Shown here: positions 22,758 to 34,410 of the stretch, piece by piece
Numbering within the stretch: position 1 is the first letter of the stretch
How the letters are laid out: each line of letters opens with the position of its first letter
NCBI GenBank assembly: GCA_965240325.2
Contig: OZ251231.1
Span: 1,674,001 to 1,738,000, forward strand
From: Rebecca billardiae RCC1528
Lineage: Eukaryota; Haptophyta
Length of the DNA stretch: 64,000 nt
Reading direction: 5' to 3'
Notes under the pieces: model-generated
What the model saw: the letters and a program-made list of their open reading frames with translations, nothing else
Told to the model about the DNA's origin: nothing
Databases searched by the model: none
Made by a program: the position numbers and the translations under genes

Positions 22758-25700
22758 ATGTCGGCCCAGACGACCCAGGAGCCCTCGGCCGACGTGCGCG
22801 ACCTCGTCAACCTCTCCACGCTCACCGACGAGACGATCCTCCGCACGCTGCGGCTGCGCTTCGCCGCGCACCGCTCGTGGACGTGGGTGGGGACGATCTG
22901 CGTCGCGGTGAACCCGTACCAGTGGTTCCCGCACCTCTACTCGCGCGATGCGATGCTCAAGTACCTCCACGCCGCGGACACGCACGCCGAGCTCCCGCCG
23001 CACGTGTTTGCGGTTGCTCGGCGCGCGCTCGACGCGCTCACGCAGACGGGCGAGTCGCAGTCGATCCTCGTGTCGGGCGAGTCGGGCGCGGGGAAGACCG
23101 AGTCGGTGAAGATCCAGATGCGCCTCCTCGCGTGCGCCGACGGCGAGCGGGGCGGCGGCCGCATGGCCGCGACCACCGCGCGCGTGCTGCAGACCAACCC
23201 GCTGCTCGAGGCGTTTGGCAACGCGCAGACGGTGCACAACGACAACTCGTCGCGCTTCGGCAAGTACATCCAGCTGCGGTACACGCGGCAGGCGGCGCAG
23301 TCGGGCGCGCACATCGCCACGTACCTCCTCGAGCGCTCGCGCGTCGTGCGCCAGACCGCGGGCGAGCGCAACTTCCACGTGTTCTACGCCGTCCTCGCCG
23401 GCTTTGGCGGCGAGCGGCGCGCGCGCGTGCCGCTGCCCGAGATGGGCGGCTGCGGCTACCTGCGCGGCGGCGGGCCGAAGGCGCTGGTGAACGCGGCGGA
23501 GCACGGGACGCAGGTGTGGGACGGCGTGGTCGACGCCTTCGAGGCGCTCGGCGTCGACGCGGACGAGCGCGACGCGCTCTTTGCCGCGGTGCTCGCCGTG
23601 CTCGCGCTCGGCCAGGTCGAGTTTGCGCCCGTCTCGGATGAGGCCGAGCGCGGCGGCGAGCGCTTCGCGCCGTCGGGGCAGGGCGTGCTCGAGACGGCGG
23701 CGGCGGCGCTCTCGGTGCCCGCGCCGCGGCTTGCCGCCGCGCTGTGCGAGCGCCGCGTCACCGCCGCCGACGGCGAGTTCACCGTGTACCTCGACGGCTC
23801 GCAGTGCGTGGCGGCGCGCGACGCGCTGGCCAAGGCTGTGTACGCGGCCGTCTTCACGTATGTGGTGCAGCGGTGCAACCAGGTGCTGCGCGGCAGCTCG
23901 GGCGCGGGCGGCGACGGCGCGGAGTGCTTCATCGGCATCCTCGACATCTTCGGCTTCGAGCGCTTCGAGCACAACTCCTTCGAGCAGCTCTGCATCAACT
24001 ACGCGAACGAGAAGCTGCAGTCGCAGTTTGTGCGGCACGTGCTCTTTGAGCAGCAGAAGGAATATGAGGCTGAGGGGATCCCGTGGGAGCGCGTGAGCTT
24101 CGCGGACAACAACGGGCCGGTGGAGCTGCTCGAGGCGCGGCGCGGCGGCGTGCTCGTCCTCCTCGACGAGGAGTGCGGCCTGCGCCAGGGCTCCGCCGCC
24201 GGGCTGCACACCAAGCTGCGCGCGGCGAACGAGGCGGCGCCGCCGGACGGGCGCGCGCCCGCGTTCAGCGTGCCGCGCACGCGCGCCGCGCGCGCGGGCA
24301 CGCACCTCTTCACGATCCAGCACTTCGCCGCGGACGTGACGTACGAGCTGGACGACGCGTTCCTCGCGAAGAACGCCGACGCGCTGCACGCCGACCTCTC
24401 GCACATGCTCTGCGCCTCGGAGGAGCCGCTGGTGACCGCGCTCTTCTCGGCCGAGGCGGCGGCCGCCTCCTCCGCCGCCGGCAGCGACGCGCTCGACGCG
24501 AACGGCGACGGCGCGGCGGGTTTCGGCTCGAACGCGGCGGCGCGGCGGCGCGCGACGGTGGCCGGCGCGTTCCGCCGCGGCCTCGCCGACCTGATCACCA
24601 CCGTCGACGCCACCGGACTCCACTACGTCCGGTGCATCAAGCCAAACGCCGTCGCGTCCGCCGCCGAATTCGACAACGATCTCTCGTCGCGACAGCTTGC
24701 GTACGCTGGCGTGCTCGCGGCGGTGCGGATCGCGCGCGCGGCGTACCCGGACCGGCTGGCGCACATGCACGCCGCCGAGCTGCTCGCGCCGCTCCTCGCC
24801 GCGCGCGGCCGCGCCGACCCGCTCGCCAAGCTGCGCGCCGAGGCGGGCGCGGCGCTCGAGGCCGCGCGCGCCGCGCGCTCCGCGCTCGCGCGCGAGGGCT
24901 CGCACCCGACGCCGCAGTCGCTGGACGTGTCGGCGAAGGCGTGGGCGCACGCGGCGAGCACGGCGCTCGCGCTCGGGCTGAAGGACGTGCAGCCCGCCGC
25001 GCGCGCCGCCCTCGCCGCCGCCGACGCCGGCTACTTCGTCGGTCGCACCAAGGTCTACCTGCGGGCAGGCGTGGTGCCGGCGCTGCAGGAGGCGCGTGGC
25101 GAGGCTCTGTACGAACGCGCGGCGCGGGCGCAGGCGGGCGCGCGGCGGTTCCTCGCGACGCGCCGGCTGCAGCGCGCGCGCGCCGCCGCCTCGCGCATCG
25201 GCGCCGCCGCGCGCGGCAGGCGGCAGCGCTTCCGCCTCCGCGCCGCGCGCAGCGCGGCGACGCGGCTCGCCGCGGTCGCGCGCGCGCGGCTCGCGCGCAC
25301 GCAGGCGGCGCGCGCCGCGGCGATGGCGCGTGAGATCCGGTGCGCGCGGCGGCTGCAGGCGGCGTGGCGCGGCCGGCTCGCGCGCGACGGCACGCTCGCG
25401 CGGCTCAGCGCCGCCGTCGCCATCCAGGCCGCGTGCCGCCGCGTGCTCGCGCGCAACGAGCGCGCGCGCCGCGCGGATGCTCGCGAGCGCGCGGCAGCGG
25501 AGGCGGCGCGCGCGGCCCAGCTCGTCGCACTGCTTGCCGACCACGAGACACTGCGCTCGCAGCTCGCGGCGGAGGCGGAGGCGCGCGCGCGCGCGGAGGC
25601 GGCCGCGGCGGAGGCCGAGACGCGCGCGGAGGCCGCGCGCCGCGCCGCCGAGGTCGCCGCCGCCGAGCCATCCGACGAGTCCCGCGCCGCGTCGGAGGCG

Positions 25701-26683
25701 GTGGCCGCCGCCGCCGCCGCCGCGTCCGCCTCCGCCGCGCTCCGCGACGAGATGGCCGCGCAGGCGCAGCGGCTGGAGGCGGAGGTGCAGGCGGAGCGCG
25801 CGCGCTCGGCCGAGCTCGCCGCCGCGCTGCAGGCCTCCGCCGCCGACCTCGCCGCCGCGCGCGCCGCCGAGGCCGCCGCGGAGGCGCGCGCGGCGCGGGC
25901 AGAGTCGGCGCGGCGCGAGGCGGCGCGCGGCGCGGAGGAGAAGGAGATGGCGACGCGAGTGGCGCACTCGCAGGCGCGCGCGAGCGCGAAGGCGGCGGCG
26001 GCGCAGGTCGAGCACTTCAAGGAGCGCGCGCAGCGCGCGGAGGTGTGCGCGTACAGCACGCGGCGCGCGCGCCCACGCGCGCCGCGCCGCGCCGCGCTGG
26101 CCGGGTGCGCCCGGACTCGGGCCGGACCGCCGTGCGTGGCGCGGCGCCGCTCACGCGGCCGTCGGCGCGCGCGCGCGCGCGCGCCCGCGCGCGCCCCGCA
26201 GGACAAGCTGCAGACCGAGCGCGGGGCGATGCAGCAGCGCGCACAGAGGGCCGAGCAGCGCGCCAAAGCGTCGGAGCGCGCCGCGGAGGCGGCGAGCGCG
26301 CAGCTCGCGCACGCGGCCGACACGGTCGAGCAGCTGAAGGCGCGGCTGGCGGAGGGGCACGAGGTGCTCAAGCGGACGCGCGAGGAGCTGCGCGCCGCGC
26401 GCGACGCCGCCGCCCTCGCGAGCGCGGCGGTCACCTCGCCGCTCAAGCGGATGGCCGCCGCCGAGGTGCCGCCGGAGGAGTCGGTTGATTTTGTCGAGCA
26501 GTACAGGTTGCGCGCGGCGCAGCACGCGCAGGGCGCGCACGGGGCGTCGGCACTCTCGCCGCGGCGCGGCGGCGCGCAGCAGCCGCTCGCGCCGCAGCCC
26601 GCGCCGCCGCCACCGCCGCCGCGCACCGCCGCAGCCGCAGCCGCCGCGCCCACGCCGGGCGCGGCCGGGCGCGAGCGCGGCGC

Positions 26684-26715
<32 letters not shown>

Positions 26716-28814
26716 CGATCACGGCCGAGGCCCTTGCGATGCTCAACGCGTACGGCTTCGACCGCGCGCAGATCAGGGCGGCGCTGGAGGCGCACGGCGG
26801 CAATGCGGACCGCGCGGTGGACTGGCTGCTGGCGGAGGCCGAGCGCGAGACGGCCGAGGCCGAGCGCCGTGCCGCCGCCGCGCGTCGGCAGCACCTCTCG
26901 CCGCGAGTGCCGCACGGCGGCGGGTTTGGCGCGGCACTCCCGCGCTCGCCGCGCGGCAGCCATGCTGGCGGCGGCGGGTACGGTCACCTGCGCGACAAGG
27001 ATCCGGCCGAGGGCGACGCGCTGATCAGGCGGCAGGACTCGCTGGACAACGGCCTGGCGCGGCCCGCGGCGGCGCTCCCCGCCGCCGACGGCAACAGGGG
27101 CTTCCTCTCCACCTTCGAGAGCGTGATGCGAGCGCCTACGCGCGGCGGCGGCGGCGCGGGCAGCGGCGCAAGGCAGCCACGGCTGTCGGGCAGCCAGCGC
27201 GGCGCCGTGCCGCCGCCGACGCACGCGCCCATGAGCCCGCTCGCGCCCGCGCGCGTCGCGGCCGCGGGCTCGGCGGGCGTTGGCGGCGGCGGCGGCGGCG
27301 GCGGCGTTGGCGGCGGCGGCGCACCCACCAGCGCCGCCAGGCCCGCCGCCAACGCCGTGGCGCCCGGCCCACTGCCGGCGAGCGGTGTGAGCCTCAACCT
27401 GCCCACGCCCGCGCTGCGGCCGCCGCCGCGCACGCCGCCGGCGTCCAAGTCGCCGCGGCCCGGGCGCGCCAGTGGCGGGCAGAGCCTCACATCGCCGGCG
27501 GCGGCGCTCGCCGCCGCCGCGCCGGAGAGCCAGCGCCGCGCCGCGTCTGCCGAGCGCATGCGGCCCGGAGCGCGCCCCGTGCCCACGGGCGCGGGCGCGA
27601 GCGGCGCGGCCGCGCCCACCGCGGCCGCGCCCACCGGCGGCGCGGCCGCGGCCGCGAGCGCGACGGCGCTGGGCCAGCTGAGCGCGCCGGAGCAGAAGCG
27701 CCTGGCGCAGGAGCTCGAGTCCGTGCGCGCCACCGTCGCGATGCTGGAGGAAGAGGACTTGAAGCGCGCGCTCAGCTCGAGGGGCGAGCCGGCCGCGCCC
27801 GCCGGCGCGACGCGTCAGGAGCTGCAGCGGCGGCTCTACGCGGCGATGGCGGCGGACGTGAAGAGGGAGGCGGCACAGCGCGCGGAGCGCGCCGCCGCGG
27901 CCGCCGCCGCGCCCTCGCAACAGCCGCAGCCGGCGGGCGGCACGCCGGGCAGGCCCGGCGCGGCCCGGCCCGGCCGCACGGGCGCGGCCGTCGCCGGCGC
28001 GGGCCGCAGCCTGATGGACGAACCGAACGGGCCGCAGGGCAGCGCCGCGGACGCGGTGACGGCGCAGCTCGCCGCCCCAGCCGTGCTGCAGCCCACCGCG
28101 CAGGCCGTGCAGGCCGCGCAGGCCGCTCGCGCCGCCGACGGCGCCAACGCGGCACGTGCGCCCGGAGGCGGGTTCGGCTTTTCAGACTCGTTTGCTCCCG
28201 GCGTCTGCGCCTCCGCGCCGCCGACCGCGTTCGATGCGCAGCGCGCGCAGAGCAGGCCGGGGGGCGGGGCGCCGGGCCCGTCGGCCGCCGGGCCTGGCGC
28301 GGCCGCCGGCGTGCCCAAGGCGAACTCGGCGCCCGCGCTGCCGCCCAACCCGTTCCAGGGCAGCGCGCAGCCGCCGCCCGTCGCGCCGCTCGGCGGCGCG
28401 CTGCCAGCAGGCATGTTCGGCTCAGCGCCCGCCATGCCGCCGCCTGGCATGGGTGGTGGCCTGTTCCAGCCGCCGCCGATGCTCACCGGGCCCGCGGCGG
28501 GCGGCGGCGGCGGCGGGCCGGCGCCGGGCGTGCGCGGGCCGCTGCCCGCCGGCGCGTTCACGCACCCGCGGATGGCTGCGCCGCCGCCGCCGCCGCCCGC
28601 TAAGCCCGCGACCACCGTGCCGCGTCCGGGCATGGGCCCGGCTGGGAGCAGCGCGCAGATGCACGCGGCGGCGAGGGCGGGGGCTGGCGCGGCCGCGGCA
28701 GCGGCGGCCGATCTGCCGGACGACCCGTTCAAGGACATTGGCGAGTTCACCAAGAGGCGCATGAGCGGCTCGCAGCCTGCGAACGACAGCCGTCGCAGCT
28801 CGTCTGGACAGTAG
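22758..28814 (+). CDS. Myosin heavy chain with IQ motifs, coiled coil, UBA domain and NPF/DPF tail
   Basis: Exons 22758-26042 and 26202-28814; 1965 aa after removing a 159 bp intron (GTGTGC to CCGCAG) that is a multiple of three and stop-free. The motor starts at once, without an N-terminal SH3-like domain: P-loop GESGAGKTES near residue 108, switch I NDNSSRFGKY, switch II DIFGFERFEHNSFEQLCINY, and VYLRAG at the motor end. From about 780 there are IQ-like motifs (LQAAWRGRLAR, IQAACRRVLARNE), then an Ala/Glu/Arg-rich coiled coil to about 1230. A UBA-like domain follows (ALAMLNAYGFDRAQIRAAL, NADRAVDWLLAEA; about 1270-1315). The rest is low-complexity Pro/Gly/Ala, ending with LPPNPFQG and DDPFKDIGEF, motifs that in other proteins bind EH domains and adaptor appendages. 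An endocytic or ubiquitin-linked cargo role is inferred. Class not assigned. Confidence 0.93.
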
Positions 28815-28976
28815 AACCGTAGAAGGCGGCCGCCGTGCTGTGATGCCCACCCGAGTCCCGACGACGAGTTTCAGTTCGTCGATCGACGAGCCACGACTGC
28901 ACCGTGCACGAGGCGACGCGCGCGGCGCGGCGGCGCGGACGCGGTGGCCAGTGACACTCCTGAACTTGGCGGCTGC

Positions 28977-29097
28977 ACGTACAGTTTACTAAGAATAAGA
29001 GACGCACACAGCTCAGGCAGGCGAGAAATACTATGACCGCGTTCCGCGGTCCTTTTCCGTAGAACGAACGTAGTTCGGGGCCCGCGGTGGCGGTGCA
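28977..29097. repeat. R1-associated inverted segment joined to R3 copy 2
   Basis: 28977-29025 is the reverse complement of the sequence at 48741-48807 (CTGCCTGAGCTGTGTGCGTC and following). It is followed at once by 29030-29097, a direct copy of R3 at 5316-5385. Composite junctions like this suggest element-in-element insertion. Confidence 0.65.
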
Positions 29098-30395
29098 CCC
29101 TCCGTCGCAGTCGTCCCGTACGTTAGGGGGTCCAAGCCGCGGAATTTAAAATCGAAAATCGACTGCCCGATTTCGCGCTGAGCATTTCCGAACATTTTGG
29201 CCTCGAATTGCGGCAGCACGGCCGCGGCCGTTCAGAGCACGGTCGAGCCCGAGATCGGGCGAGCAGCACGCCTGGGCGGTGGACTTCATCGTCGCGTCGG
29301 CGCGGCGGAGCGCGCTCTGGCGTCAGAGGCGCGCGGGCGGGCGAGTCAGGGTGGCCACGATGGCAGCGTTCGGCCAAATGATCGCTGGCAGCTCGCTCTC
29401 ACCGGACATCTTGAACCCCACAGCCCCGCTCTGCGCGCCGTTCGAACTCTCATCCGGATGAGCGCGGACAACGCAGCCCCGGTTCCAGGTGAACCGTGCA
29501 CGCTGCGCCCTGGTTCCCTACTGGTTCCATCAGTTCATGAGGAGAATGAGTCAGCCCCCGACGCTTGGCCCGGTGCGTGCAGTGCTCACCTCCCCACGCG
29601 CTGCGCATGCACTCGCGCGATCGCTGGCCGCTCGTGCGCAAACGGGAGCGCGCGGCAGTCGTGGGTGGTAAGCAAGCTCGGCGACCCTGTGTACGTGCGG
29701 GGCCTGTCTTCCAGCCCACAGTAGTACCGCCAGAAGCTCCAGCCGGCACGCGTCGGCTTGTTTGTTGTGCCACTTGGCGTGCCGCTTGGCTGCATGCAGC
29801 AGCCGAGCTGCCCTGAGGCGAAGAGCGTGCACCTTGTCACGAACGTCAAGCTTGCTGCGGAGCAGACGCGCGCCGCCAAGCTGCGCTATGGCCGCTGCCA
29901 CATCTGTACACCGTGTCTTCGTCTCGGGAGTGCCGGCGCCACTGTTGGCGGCCGTCTTGGAGCAGCGCACGGACTGCATGGTGCTGGGGGCAGGCGTGCG
30001 CGCTGGGCGCGGCAGCTGAGGCAGAGAGCTCAACGTTCGCCACCGAGCAGCTCGCCGAGTCAGGGGTAACCTGGAGCAGCCTCGACTGCAAGCGCTGTAG
30101 CCGCAGCAGAGGTGGACCGGTGGCGGCCTCGCGTGGGCTGGTGTACGACGAACGGCGACGGTGCCGGTGACACCTGAGACCGGGCAAGGAAGCCGCCACA
30201 CATGGCGAGCTATCTGCGCACGCCAGCCTCGACGGCGGAGAGGCCTCTCATACGGGGATGGTGGCATGTTCAGTGGCGGAGTTGGCCGTGTGCCGCAGCA
30301 CGTGCAGCCCGCCACCGGCATCAGGCCCGCGTTCGCGGGCCGGCGCTCACTGATGTGAGTCCAGTGGCAGCATGAGCCGTCTCGGCGCCGCCGTA

Positions 30396-30910
30396 CAGGC
30401 AATCGCGGGCAATAAGAAGTCAGAGATCTCACGGCTAGCCTCGGTTTCTTAGCCGTTCGGTAGCCCGAGCGCCTACGGAGTCTCAGTTTCTTAGCTAGGT
30501 CCGCCCGCCGCGCAGGCGCGGGGGGTGCAGGGGGGCAGAGCCCCCCGCTGAGTCTTTAGGCCCGGCCGGCGAGGCCGAAGAAAATTTTGGGCCTTTTTGG
30601 AGCAAATCTGGCATGATGTTGCATGGATGCTGCGGTGCACTGGCCAGGAGTCAGTCATCAGGAGAAGTCGGGACTTGGCCTGTACTCGTAGTCGGGCCGC
30701 GCGCCGGCGTCCCCGACGCGGGCCGACTGCGCCTCGCCCGCTCGGCGGACGACCACTCATCATCAGCCGGGACGACGTAGTCCCGGTTTCTTAGTGTGAC
30801 TATGCGTATAGCGAACCAGCCAATCGCTAGTCTCAGTTTCTAGGCCAGATCCGCAGATAGCAAGCCCCAGTTTCTTAACGTGACAGCTCCTTATTGCCCG
30901 CGATTGCCTG
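30396..30910. mobile_element. Mariner-like non-autonomous TIR element with TA flanks
   Basis: 24 bp ends match 23 of 24 when inverted: CAGGCAATCGCGGGCAATAA at 30396 and its complement ending at 30910. A TA dinucleotide lies immediately outside each end (30394-30395 and 30911-30912), the target duplication typical of Tc1/mariner. Inside are five direct copies of a word like CTCAGTTTCTTAG (30441, 30481, 30781, 30831, 30867). At 515 bp it cannot encode a transposase. Confidence 0.72.
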
Positions 30911-31291
30911 TATTCCGTATTCGGGTGACCCAGCAAATAGTGAGAAAGGTACCCATGTATAGGCACGTACTTGAATACATATTATAAAAGTAACCACATT
31001 TGATATACAGTGGGTAAACCTGCTCCTATATGCGGGTACATTCCTATAATTAAATGGGTAATGTGCTCGATCTTGGAGTAGTTTTTCATGGACGTCTACG
31101 CGCACAGCATAGTGCCCCACTTTTTCGGTATTTTCACCATAAAATCCTTCGGATAGGGGGCAGCGCTTGTCAATAAGTAAGTCCGACCGCGTATCGTCAT
31201 CTAGCTGCAATGACAAGTAGGTAACATTCGGCTGAATCTCTATGTGACACAGCGGGCGCCGCTGCGCGCGCGCACGACCGCGCGACGACAC
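30875..31291 (-). CDS. Low-GC orphan open reading frame
   Basis: 138 codons on the minus strand, beginning MSSRGRARAQRRPL. From about codon 15 the composition changes to balanced, protein-like sequence (PNVTYLSLQLDDDTRSDLL, then NYRNVPAYRSRF and a hydrophobic ISNVVTFIICI segment), in DNA of clearly lower GC than anything around it. The 3' end runs into the mariner-like element. I do not recognise it; it may be a fragment of a transferred or element-borne gene, or a chance frame in AT-richer DNA. Confidence 0.25.
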   Translation of the reverse strand: MSSRGRARAQRRPLCHIEIQPNVTYLSLQLDDDTRSDLLIDKRCPLSEGFYGENTEKVGHYAVRVDVHEKLLQDRAHYPFNYRNVPAYRSRFTHCISNVVTFIICIQVRAYTWVPFSLFAGSPEYGIQAIAGNKELSR

Positions 31292-31609
31292 GCGGAGTCG
31301 GTTTTTAGTGCTTCTGACGGCTGGGCTGGGCTGTGGGACATATTTGAGGGTGACTCCGCAAGCGGCACGCTCAGCAGACGCCTACATGCCATGGTTGTCA
31401 AATATCACAAATCAGTGGGCTGCTGGCTTGGACCCCCTACGTACGTAACTAGACTCCATCATCCAGCGGCGCGCCGCCCAGCGCCGCGCCGCCGCCGGCC
31501 CGGCCCGGGCCGGCCGGGCGCGGGCGCGTCGGCGGCTGGCGTGCGCCGAGTGTGGATGTCGGTCGTCGGCCGAGCTGCCCTCATCACAGACGGCCCTTAC
31601 CTGACCCCC

Positions 31610-31895
31610 TGCGCGTGCGCGACGGCCGACAGGCGGATGCGACTCGGCGTGATCGACGCACGAGCGCGACTCTTGCACGCCAGGCCACCGGCGGAGGGGC
31701 GGGACCGCGCATTCGACCGTTCGTTCGGGCCTGCCGCTGACCGTCGTCGCCGCGACGCCAGCAGCGCAGGAGTAGATGAGTCTGCAGGTCAGTAGGGTTC
31801 GACCTGCGCGCCTGCGCGACGGCCGACAGGCGGGCGCGAGGCGTGAGCGACGCATGAGCGCGACTCTACGTGCACACCAGGCCCGCACGCGGCCT
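31610..31895 (+). repeat. Two-copy diverged direct repeat
   Basis: GCGCGACGGCCGACAGGCGG plus about 60 following bases occur at about 31617 and again near 31814, about 200 bp apart, with scattered changes. Confidence 0.55.
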
Positions 31896-32807
31896 GAGCT
31901 GACTGACCGAGCCAGGGAGCACGGTGCGAGCAGCCATGCAGCACCGGTGCTTGCGCGCGCCGCGCGTGCACGGGGTGACACACCTCGGTCAGGCTCGGCA
32001 CGCGTCGCAGAGGCACGGCCAGCTCTGGGCACGCCAGGCGCCCAGGCCACGCGGAGCTGACAGCCACGGGGAGCCGACGGCGCCGGGGCCGCGGCCAGTT
32101 CGACTTGCGCCTGCTCTGAAGAAGAGTTCTGGGAGACCCTGGCGGAGAGGCATGGCAAGGGGGGCGTGTGGTGAAGTCGGAGACTCAGAGATCGATCAGT
32201 CCGGCATCATGCGCCGCTGCCCCCGAGCTTGCGAGAGCCCGAACACAGGGCGGCGGCTGCGGCGGCGGCGGCGCGGCCGCGCGGCCGGCCGCGCAGGCAT
32301 CGACAGGGCGCGGCAGGGGCGTGCGGAGTGACTAGTGAGCGGGCACGAACGCGATGTCGACGGCCGTCGGGACCCGCCGCAGACGCGCGCTCCAGGCGCC
32401 ACTCGGCACTCGCCACGCGCACCTGCCCATCGAGCGCCCCCTAGTGGACCAAGAGTCGTCGCGGCTCGCTCGCCACCCCCGAAGAAACCTGCGCACGTGC
32501 TTGCGACGGCGGCAGGTTTTGAGCTCGCCAGCTCGGTAAGTCAGTGACTATGGAATGGGCTGGCAACGAATAGCTGCGCGGGTATTTTCAATAAGGCTTG
32601 CGGGTTTTAGACTCTAGATACCAACTGACGCCGCGAAGCCAAGTTCATATTCATCAAGGCGGAGGCAAACTATCACACATGAACGAGAGTCTACCCACAA
32701 AATTTACCCAGTCTGGCACACTTGGGCGTGGGTTTCGTTGATTCCTCTGTTCACTATTCAAGACGGCGGACGCGTCCTTTTTCGACGAGGATGCACCTGT
32801 AAGGGAG

Positions 32808-32954
32808 TCTCAAAATTCGAAACTCGGTCTCCTCCAGCCCTGAAAATCGTCCCCCGTCCCTTTTTTCTTTGATCAAATATCTTTTTGAAACGTGGTTCGG
32901 GCCCGCTGGTGCGGGCTCCACGCTGCGCGCTCCGCCCTGCACCGCGGGCCATTA
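32808..32954 (+). repeat. Dispersed repeat family R2, copy 3
   Basis: Same sequence as 6436-6610 from TCTCAAAA to GCGGGCCATTA with small indels. It ends 154 bp before the start codon of the next gene and so lies in or next to its promoter. Confidence 0.75.
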
Positions 32955-33108
32955 CGGCCGCGTTTCTGTCGAGTTGCTGATGCATATGATGAATGGGCAG
33001 GACTGGCGGATTTATTCGATATTGGTCATTGGTCTATGTCGCGGTGGGCACGCCCGGCCCGGATCGGACGATCGGTCGTCCACGTCTCGTCATCAGCGCC
33101 GCGGCGAC

Positions 33109-34149
33109 ATGATGCACGCGATCGTGTGGATGCACGCCGCCGTGGGCATGGTCTGCCCCGCGGCGAGGGTGCTCGAGACGAGCGGCTTGATGACCCCCAC
33201 GGGGATTGGCGCGCTCGCTGCAGTTCTCGCGCGGCAGCCCGGCTGCGAAGCCGCCGACCCGGCCGAGCGCGCAGGGCTGCATCCGCTGCTGATCCCGCTC
33301 GCGCGCGAGCACGCGTCCGGCACCGTGCGCGGGGTGCTCGTGCAGCCGTACGACACGTCAAGTGGCATGCAGTTTGTGCCCGTTGAGACCGTGGGCATGG
33401 CTCTCCGACCGCTCGCCGCCGACTGCGTCGCCGCGACGAAGCGCGCGCTGATCGAGCTCGATCTCGCGGGCGACGAGATCACCGACGACGCGATCGCGGC
33501 GGCTGGCGCCGAGGGCGTGTCGTACGCGCGCGGCGAGGCGAAGGTGCCGCTCGGCAAGGCGGGCGTGCAGGCAGGACTCGCGGCCTACCTGCTACCCAAG
33601 GTGGGGCCGTTCGCCGACGTGTACCAGCGCCTCGCGCTCTCTCACATCTCGCGCGGCGACGCTGCATCCGCTCTGGTCACGTGCGAGCGCGCACAGCGCG
33701 CCTTCGACGCGTGGGGCTCGCCGTGCGCGTTCCACGCGCGCGTGCTCGAGCAGATGGGCCGCGGCGCGGAGGCGCGCGACGTCGCCCGGCTCGCCCTCAC
33801 CAAGCCGCTGTACACGCTCGCTGAGCACGCCGAGCCGGCAGCGCTGCGCGCGCTGTGCGCGCTTGCCGACTACGGGGCGCCTGAGCCGTCGGCTGGGTGG
33901 TACGAGCGCGTGCGGCTGGCGGAGGGCGGCGGCGAGTCGGCGCGGAAGGTGATGGCGGGCGGGATCTCTGCGCTCAAGCGCCCGGCACTGCCCGAATCGG
34001 AGCTGCAGATGGCGCTGCCATTCCTCAGCAGCGCCGCCGCCCCCAACGACGATGCCGCAGCGGGCAGCTGGGGCGCGGTGCGCGCCGATGTTGCGGCCGC
34101 ACTCGAGCAGGACGGGCTCGGCGCGCTTGCAAGCATCGCGCGTTCGTGA
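33109..34149 (+). CDS. Conserved-looking protein of unknown function with helical repeat C-terminus
   Basis: Predicted 346 aa, start at the first in-frame ATG (MMHAIVWMHAAVGMV), which is hydrophobic and could be a signal or targeting sequence. The middle contains a compact, well-formed segment (VQPYDTSSGMQFVPVETVGM, ATKRALIELDLAGDEITDDA, KVPLGKAGVQAGLAAYLLPK). The second half is helical with TPR-like character (YQRLALSHISRGDAASALVTCE, FHARVLEQMGRGAEARDVAR). It resembles a family I associate with plants and algae, but I cannot name it. No intron needed. Confidence 0.6.
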   Translation: MMHAIVWMHAAVGMVCPAARVLETSGLMTPTGIGALAAVLARQPGCEAADPAERAGLHPLLIPLAREHASGTVRGVLVQPYDTSSGMQFVPVETVGMALRPLAADCVAATKRALIELDLAGDEITDDAIAAAGAEGVSYARGEAKVPLGKAGVQAGLAAYLLPKVGPFADVYQRLALSHISRGDAASALVTCERAQRAFDAWGSPCAFHARVLEQMGRGAEARDVARLALTKPLYTLAEHAEPAALRALCALADYGAPEPSAGWYERVRLAEGGGESARKVMAGGISALKRPALPESELQMALPFLSSAAAPNDDAAAGSWGAVRADVAAALEQDGLGALASIARS

Positions 34150-34410
34150 GTGAGGCGGGGTGGCGAGCCGCCGTGGCTGTTACCGGGCGACATCGGGGGC
34201 TGGCTGGCTGCTGGGAGTCCATCTGCTGTCAGCTTGCATGTTGTCGTGTACGAGCAGCGGACGCGGTGGGCACGTCGACTGAGCGCCGCCTCACACGCGC
34301 GCGCATATATCATCACATCAGAATGTCGTTGTCACCGAAGATCTATACTGCTACTCATATATATCGTCGTCGTCGTCTGACTACTCGTCGATCTGCTGAG
34401 TATTAGCTAG

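Larger units (their letters stand above)
28815..33108. other. Repeat-rich, gene-poor region
   Basis: About 4.3 kb with no supported gene. It holds R1/R3 repeat pieces (28977-29097), a mariner-like TIR element (30396-30910), a low-GC open frame (30875-31291), a two-copy direct repeat near 31610-31895 and an R2 copy (32808-32954). The 293-codon open frame at 29551-30432 on the minus strand has no recognisable domain. Confidence 0.55.

Noticed and set aside
22008-26015. 1335-codon minus-strand open frame
   Set aside because: It is antisense to the myosin motor and made of Arg/Ala/Gly-rich shadow sequence produced by the GC-rich codon pattern.
29551-30432. 293-codon minus-strand frame
   Set aside because: Although part of it reads plausibly (LLRSKLDVRDKVHALRLR), it lacks a recognisable domain, contains low-complexity Pro/Arg sequence and overlaps repeat-rich DNA.
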